Assembly: GCA_949752795.1 (NCBI GenBank)
Contig: OX457060.1
Coordinates: 1,468,501-1,532,500 of the forward strand
Length of the DNA: 64,000 nt
Direction of reading: 5' to 3'
Source of the DNA: Hyperoodon ampullatus
Lineage: Eukaryota; Chordata; Mammalia; Artiodactyla; Ziphiidae
The notes under the pieces are model-generated. The model saw only the letters and a program-made list of their open reading frames with translations, did not search any database and was not told the DNA's origin. Position 1 is the stretch's first letter. The number at the start of each line of letters is the position of its first letter. Made by a program: the position numbers and the translations under genes. Positions 59,590-64,000 of this stretch are shown piece by piece.

Positions 59590-62500
59590 ATATGATATTT
59601 GTTTTTCTCTTTCTGTCTTACTTCACTCTGTATGATAGTCTATAGATCCATCCACATCTCTACAAATGACCCAATTTCGTTCCTTTCTATGGCTGAGTAA
59701 TATTCCATTGTATATATGTACCACATCTTCTTTATCCATTCATCTGTTGATGGACATTTAGGTTGCTTCCATGACCTGACTATTGTAAATATTGCTGCAA
59801 TGAACATTGGGGTGCATGGGTCTTTTTAAATTATGGTTTTCTCAGGGTATATGCCCAGTAGTGGGATTGCTGGGTCATATGCTAATTCTATTTTTAGTTC
59901 TTTAAGGAACCTCCATACTGTTCTCCATAGTGGCTGTATCAATTTACATTCCCACCAACAGTACTAGAGGGTTCCCTTTTCTTCACACCCTCTCCAGCAT
60001 TTGCTGTTTGTAGATTTTCTGATGATGCCCATTCTAAATGGTGTAAGGTGATACCTCATTGTAGTTTGGACTTGCATTTCTCTAATAATTAGTGATGTTG
60101 AGCAGCTTTTCATGTGCTTCTTGGCTATCTGTATGTCTTCTTTGGAGAAATGTCTATTTAGGTCTTCTGCCCATTTTTGGATTGGGTTGTTTGTTTTTTT
60201 AATATTGAGCTGCATGAGCTGTTTATATATTGTGGAGATTAATCCTTTGTCCGTTGATTCATTTGCAAATATTTTCTCCCATTCTGGGGGTTGTTTTTTC
60301 CTCTTGTTTATGATTTCCTTTGTTGTGCAAAAGGCTTTAAGTTTAATTAGGTCCCATTTTTTTTGTTTGTTTGTTTTTCATTACTCGAGGAGGTGGGTCA
60401 AAAAAGAAAAGATCTTGCTGTGATTTATGTCAAAGAGTGTTCTTCCTATGTTTTCCTCTAAGAGCTTTATAGTGTCTGGACGTACATTTAGGTCTGTAAT
60501 CCATTTTGAGTTTATTTTTGTGTATGGTGTTAGGGAGTGTTCTAGTTTCATTCTTTTACATGTAGCTGTCCAGTTTTCCCAGAACAACTTATTGAAGAGA
60601 CGGTCTTTTCTCCATTGTATATCCTTGCCTCCTTTGTCATAGATTAGTTGACCATAGGTGTGTGGGTTTATCTCTGGGCTTTCTATCCTGTTCCATGGAT
60701 CTATATTTCTGTTTTTGTGCCAGTACCATATTGTCCTGATTACTGTAGCTTTGTAGTATAGTCTGAAGTCAGGGAGTCTGATACCTCCAGCTCCATTTTT
60801 TTCCCTCAAGACTGCTTTGGCTATTCAGGGTCTTTTGTGTCTCCATACAAATTTTAAGATTTTTTGTTCTAGTTCTGTAAAAAATGCCATTGGTAATTTG
60901 ATAGGGATTGCATTGAATCTGTAGATTGCTTTGGGTAGTATAGTCATTTTCACAACATTGATTCTTCCAATCCAAGAACATGGTATATCTCTCCATCTGT
61001 TGGTATCATCTTTAATTTCTTTCATCAGCGTCTTATAGTTTTCTGCATACAGGTCTTTTGTCTCCCTAGGTAGGTTTATTTCTATGTATTTTATTCTTTT
61101 TGTTGCAGTGGTAAATGGAAGTGTTTCCTTAATTTCTCTTTCAGATTTTTCATCATTAGTGTATAGGAATGCAAGAGATTTCTGTGCATTAATTTTGTAT
61201 CCTATAACTTTACCAAATTCATTGATTAGCTCTAGTAGTTTTCTGCTGGCATCTTTAGGATTCTCTATGTATAGCATCATGCCATCTGCCAACAGTGACA
61301 GTTTTACTTCTTCTTTGCAATTTGTATTCCTTTTATTTCTTTTTCTTCCCTAATTGCCATGGCTAGGACTTCCAAAACTATGTTGAATGATGGTGGCGAG
61401 AGTGGACATCCTTGTCTTGTTCCTGATCTTAGAGGAAATGCTTTCAGTTTTTCACCATTGAGAATGACGTTTGCTGTGGGTTTGTCGTATATGGCCTTTA
61501 TTATGTTGAGGTAGGTTCCCTCTATGCCCACTTTCTGGAGAGTTTTTGTCATAAATGGGTGTTGAATTTTGTCAAAAGCTTTTTCTGCATCTATTGAGAT
61601 GATTGTATGGTTTTTATTCTTCAATTTGTTAATATGGTGTATCACATTGGTTGATTTGCATATATTGAAGAATCCTTGCATCCCTGGGATAAATCCCACT
61701 TGATCATGGTGTATGATCCTTTTAATGTGTTGTTGGATTCTGTTTGCTACTATTTTGTTGAGAATTTTTGCATCTATATTCATCAGTGTTATTGGTCTGT
61801 AATTTTCTTTTTTTGTAGTATCTTTGTCTGGTTTTGGTGTCAGGGTGATGGTGGCATCATAGAATGAGTTTGCGAGTTTTCCTTCCTCTGCAATTTCTTG
61901 GAAGAGTTTGAGAAGGATGGCTGTTAGCTCTTCTCTAAATGTTTGATAGAATTCACCTGTGAAGCCATCTGTCCTGGACTTCTGTTTGTTGGAAGATTTT
62001 TAACCACAGTTTCAATTTCATTACTTGTGATTGGTCTGTTCATATTTTCTATTTCTTCCTGGTTCAGTCTCAGAAGGTTATGATTTTCTAAGAATTTGTC
62101 CATTTCTTCCAGGTCGTCCATTTTATTGGCATAGAGTTGCTTGTAGTAGTCTCTTAGGATGCTCTGTATTTCTCCGGTGTCTGTTGTAACGTCTCCTTTT
62201 TCATTTCTAATTGTATTGATTTGAATCCTCTCCCTCTTTTTCTTGATGATTCTGGCTAATGGCTTATCAATTTTATCTTCTTAAAGAACGAGCTTTTAGT
62301 TTTATTGATCATTGCTATTATTTTCTTTGTTTCTATTTCATTTATTTCTGCTCTGATATTTATGATTTCTTTCCTTCTGCTAACTTTGGGTTTTGTTTGT
62401 TCTTCTTTCTCTAGTTCCTTTAGGTGTAATGTTAGATTGTTTATTTGAGGTTTTTCTTGTTTCTTGAGGTAGGCTTATATAGCTATAAACTTCCCTCTTA

Positions 62501-63370
62501 GAACTGCTTTTGCTACATCCCATAGGTTTTGGATTGTCGTGTTTTTATTGTCATTTGTCTATAGGTATTTTTTGATTTCCTCTTTGATTTCTTCAGTGAT
62601 CTCTTGGTTATTTAGTAACGTATTGTTTAGCCTCCATGTGTTTGTGTTTTTTACGTTTTTTTCCCTGTAATTGATATCTAATCTCATAGCATTGTGGTCA
62701 GAAAAGATGCTTGATATGATCTCAGTTTTCCTAAATTTACTGAGGCTTGATTTGTGACCCAAGATGTGATCTATCCTGGAGAATATTCCATGCGCAATTG
62801 AGAAGAAAGTGTAATCTGCTGTTTTTGTATGGAATGTCCTATATATATCAATGAAATCTATAGTGTCATTTAAAGCTTGTGTTTCCTTATTAATTTTCTG
62901 TTTGGATGATCTCTCCATTGGTGTAAGTGAGGTGTTAAAATCCCCCACTATTATTGTGTTACTGTCGCTTCCTCTTTTAGAGCTGTTAGCAGTTGCCTTA
63001 TGTATTGAGGTGCTCCTATGATGGGTACATATATGTTTATAATTGTTATATCTTCTTTTTGGATTGATCCCTTGATCATTACATGGTGTCCTTCCTTGTC
63101 TCTTGTAACATTCTTTATTTTAAAGTCTATTTTATCTGATATGAGTATTGCTACTCCAGCTCTCTTTTGATTTCCATTTCCATGGAATATCTTTCTCCAT
63201 CCCCTCACTTTCAGTCTGTATGTGTCCCTAGGTCTGAAGTGGGTCTCTTGTAGACAGCATATGTATGGGTCTTGTTTTTTTATCCATTCAGTGAGCCTGT
63301 GTCTTTTGGTTGGAGCATTTAATCCATTCACGTTTAAGGTAATTATTGATATGTATGTTCCTGTTACCAT
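59590..63370 (-). pseudogene. L1 ORF2 (endonuclease-reverse transcriptase), disrupted
   Basis: ORF2p is the endonuclease/reverse transcriptase that carries out target-primed reverse transcription. The N-terminal endonuclease keeps its key boxes: LNVNGLNAP, the QETH Glu, GDFN and SDHNAM. The reverse transcriptase (about 60825-61783) keeps DAEKAFD and the [10 protein letters not shown] region, but the active-site box is LADG (61281-61292) instead of FADD. The frame shifts near 62950, is broken again between 61924 and 62559, and is cut into further pieces downstream (60381-60996). It cannot make an active protein. Confidence 0.88.
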
Positions 63371-63429
63371 TTCCTTAATTGTTTTGGGTTTGTTTTTGTT
63401 GGTCCTTTTCTTCTCTTGTGTCTCCCACT

Positions 63430-64000
63430 TAGAGAAGTTCCTTTAGCATTTGTTGTAGAGCTGGTTTGGTGGTGCTGAATTCTCTTAGCTTTTGCTTGTC
63501 TGTAAAGCTTTTGATTTCTCCATCGAATCTGAATGAGATCCTTGCTGGGTAGAGTAATCTTGGTTGTAGGTTCTTCCCTTTCATCACTTTAAGTATATCA
63601 TGCCACTCCCTCTGGCTTGTAGAGTTTCTGCTGAGAAATCAGCTGTTAACCTTATGGGTGGTCCCTTGTATTTTATTTGTCATTTTTCCCTTGCTGCTTT
63701 CAATAATTTTTCTTTGTCTTTAATTTTTTCCAATTTGATTACTATGTGTCTAGGCATGTTTCTCCTTGGGTTTATCCTGTATGGGACTCTCTGCGCTTCC
63801 TGGACTTGGGTGGCTATTTCCTTTCCCATGTTAGAGATGCTTTCGACTATAATCTCTTCAAATATTTTCTCAGGTTCTTTCTCTCTTCTCCTTCTGGGAC
63901 CCCTATAATGTGAATGTTGTTGCATTTAATGTTGTCCCAGAGGTCTCTTAGGCTGTCTTCATTTCTTTTCATTCTTTTTTTCTTTATTCTGTTCCGCAGC
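63430..64000 (-). pseudogene. L1 ORF1 C-terminal part (partial)
   Basis: The minus strand encodes the RNA-binding region of ORF1p, including EKIFEEI, VQEAQRVPYRIN, PRHIVIKL and KDKEKLLKAAREK. ORF1p forms the trimeric RNA chaperone of the L1 RNP. The frame changes at about 63680, and the N-terminal coiled coil lies beyond the window. Confidence 0.8.

Larger units (their letters stand above)
59340..64000 (-). mobile_element. Long antisense L1, defective, running off the window
   Basis: It runs 3' to 5' across the plus strand: 3' UTR (59340-59590), ORF2 (about 59590-63370), inter-ORF spacer, then the ORF1 C-terminal part (about 63430 to beyond 64000). The 3' UTR is the same type as at 54988. 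If it extends about 1.5-2 kb further it would be near full length. Confidence 0.92.

Overview
This is a 64-kb window of mammalian nuclear DNA, most likely from a cetacean. It has long introns, CpG-rich promoter sequence, and ancient mammalian repeats (MIR, L2, MaLR LTRs, MER5). Overlaid on these are tRNA-derived SINEs of the CHR type (Cetacea-Hippopotamus-Ruminant family), recognised by a gggcttccctggtgg start, a pol III B box and an A tail, together with cetartiodactyl-style L1s. The abundance of the short CHR form is what suggests a whale or dolphin; that species-level call is inference. Two short stretches are protein coding. The long open frames elsewhere match nothing recognisable and sit in GC-rich or repeat DNA.

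The gene is the 5' part of RAB6B, on the minus strand. Coding exon 1 (43597-43666) encodes the N-terminus MSAGGDFG...GEQS. Exon 2 (17120-17178) encodes VGKTS...DNTYQ. The residues either side of the 26.4-kb intron join into the Rab P-loop (G1 box). Ala at residue 3 fits RAB6B rather than RAB6A. The remaining exons are not seen, so 1-17119 is read as the start of intron 2. A CpG island covers exon 1, the leader and the promoter (about 42.94-44.18 kb), and 44.2-64 kb is upstream intergenic DNA.

Layout: 0-1.9 kb, inverted L1 and an old L1/HAL1 ORF1 relic; 2-17 kb, intron 2 with MIR, L2, MER5, LTR and SINE remnants, a paired-octamer segment near 8.0-8.26 kb and a GC-rich stretch at 10.5-12.6 kb; 17-43.6 kb, intron 1, mostly single-copy DNA with two young SINEs, an old L1/HAL1 block at 27-28.5 kb and a perfect hairpin at 35.45 kb; 43.6-44.2 kb, promoter; 45.3-47.5 kb, a twin-primed L1 bounded by perfect target-site duplications; 48.7-52.9 kb, old antisense L1s with nested SINE/L1 insertions; 53-58 kb, AT-rich DNA with a truncated L1 and a U2 snRNA fragment pseudogene; 59.3-64 kb, a long defective antisense L1 running off the end.

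No operon, CRISPR array, phage or bacterial-type system is present, and no wholly new system was found. The most useful observations are the U2 snRNA fragment flanked by 17-bp direct repeats, two well-resolved L1 5' inversions, possible intronic enhancers, the intronic hairpin, and the unusually open RAB6B leader. All repeat-family names come from memory of consensus sequences and have not been checked against a database.
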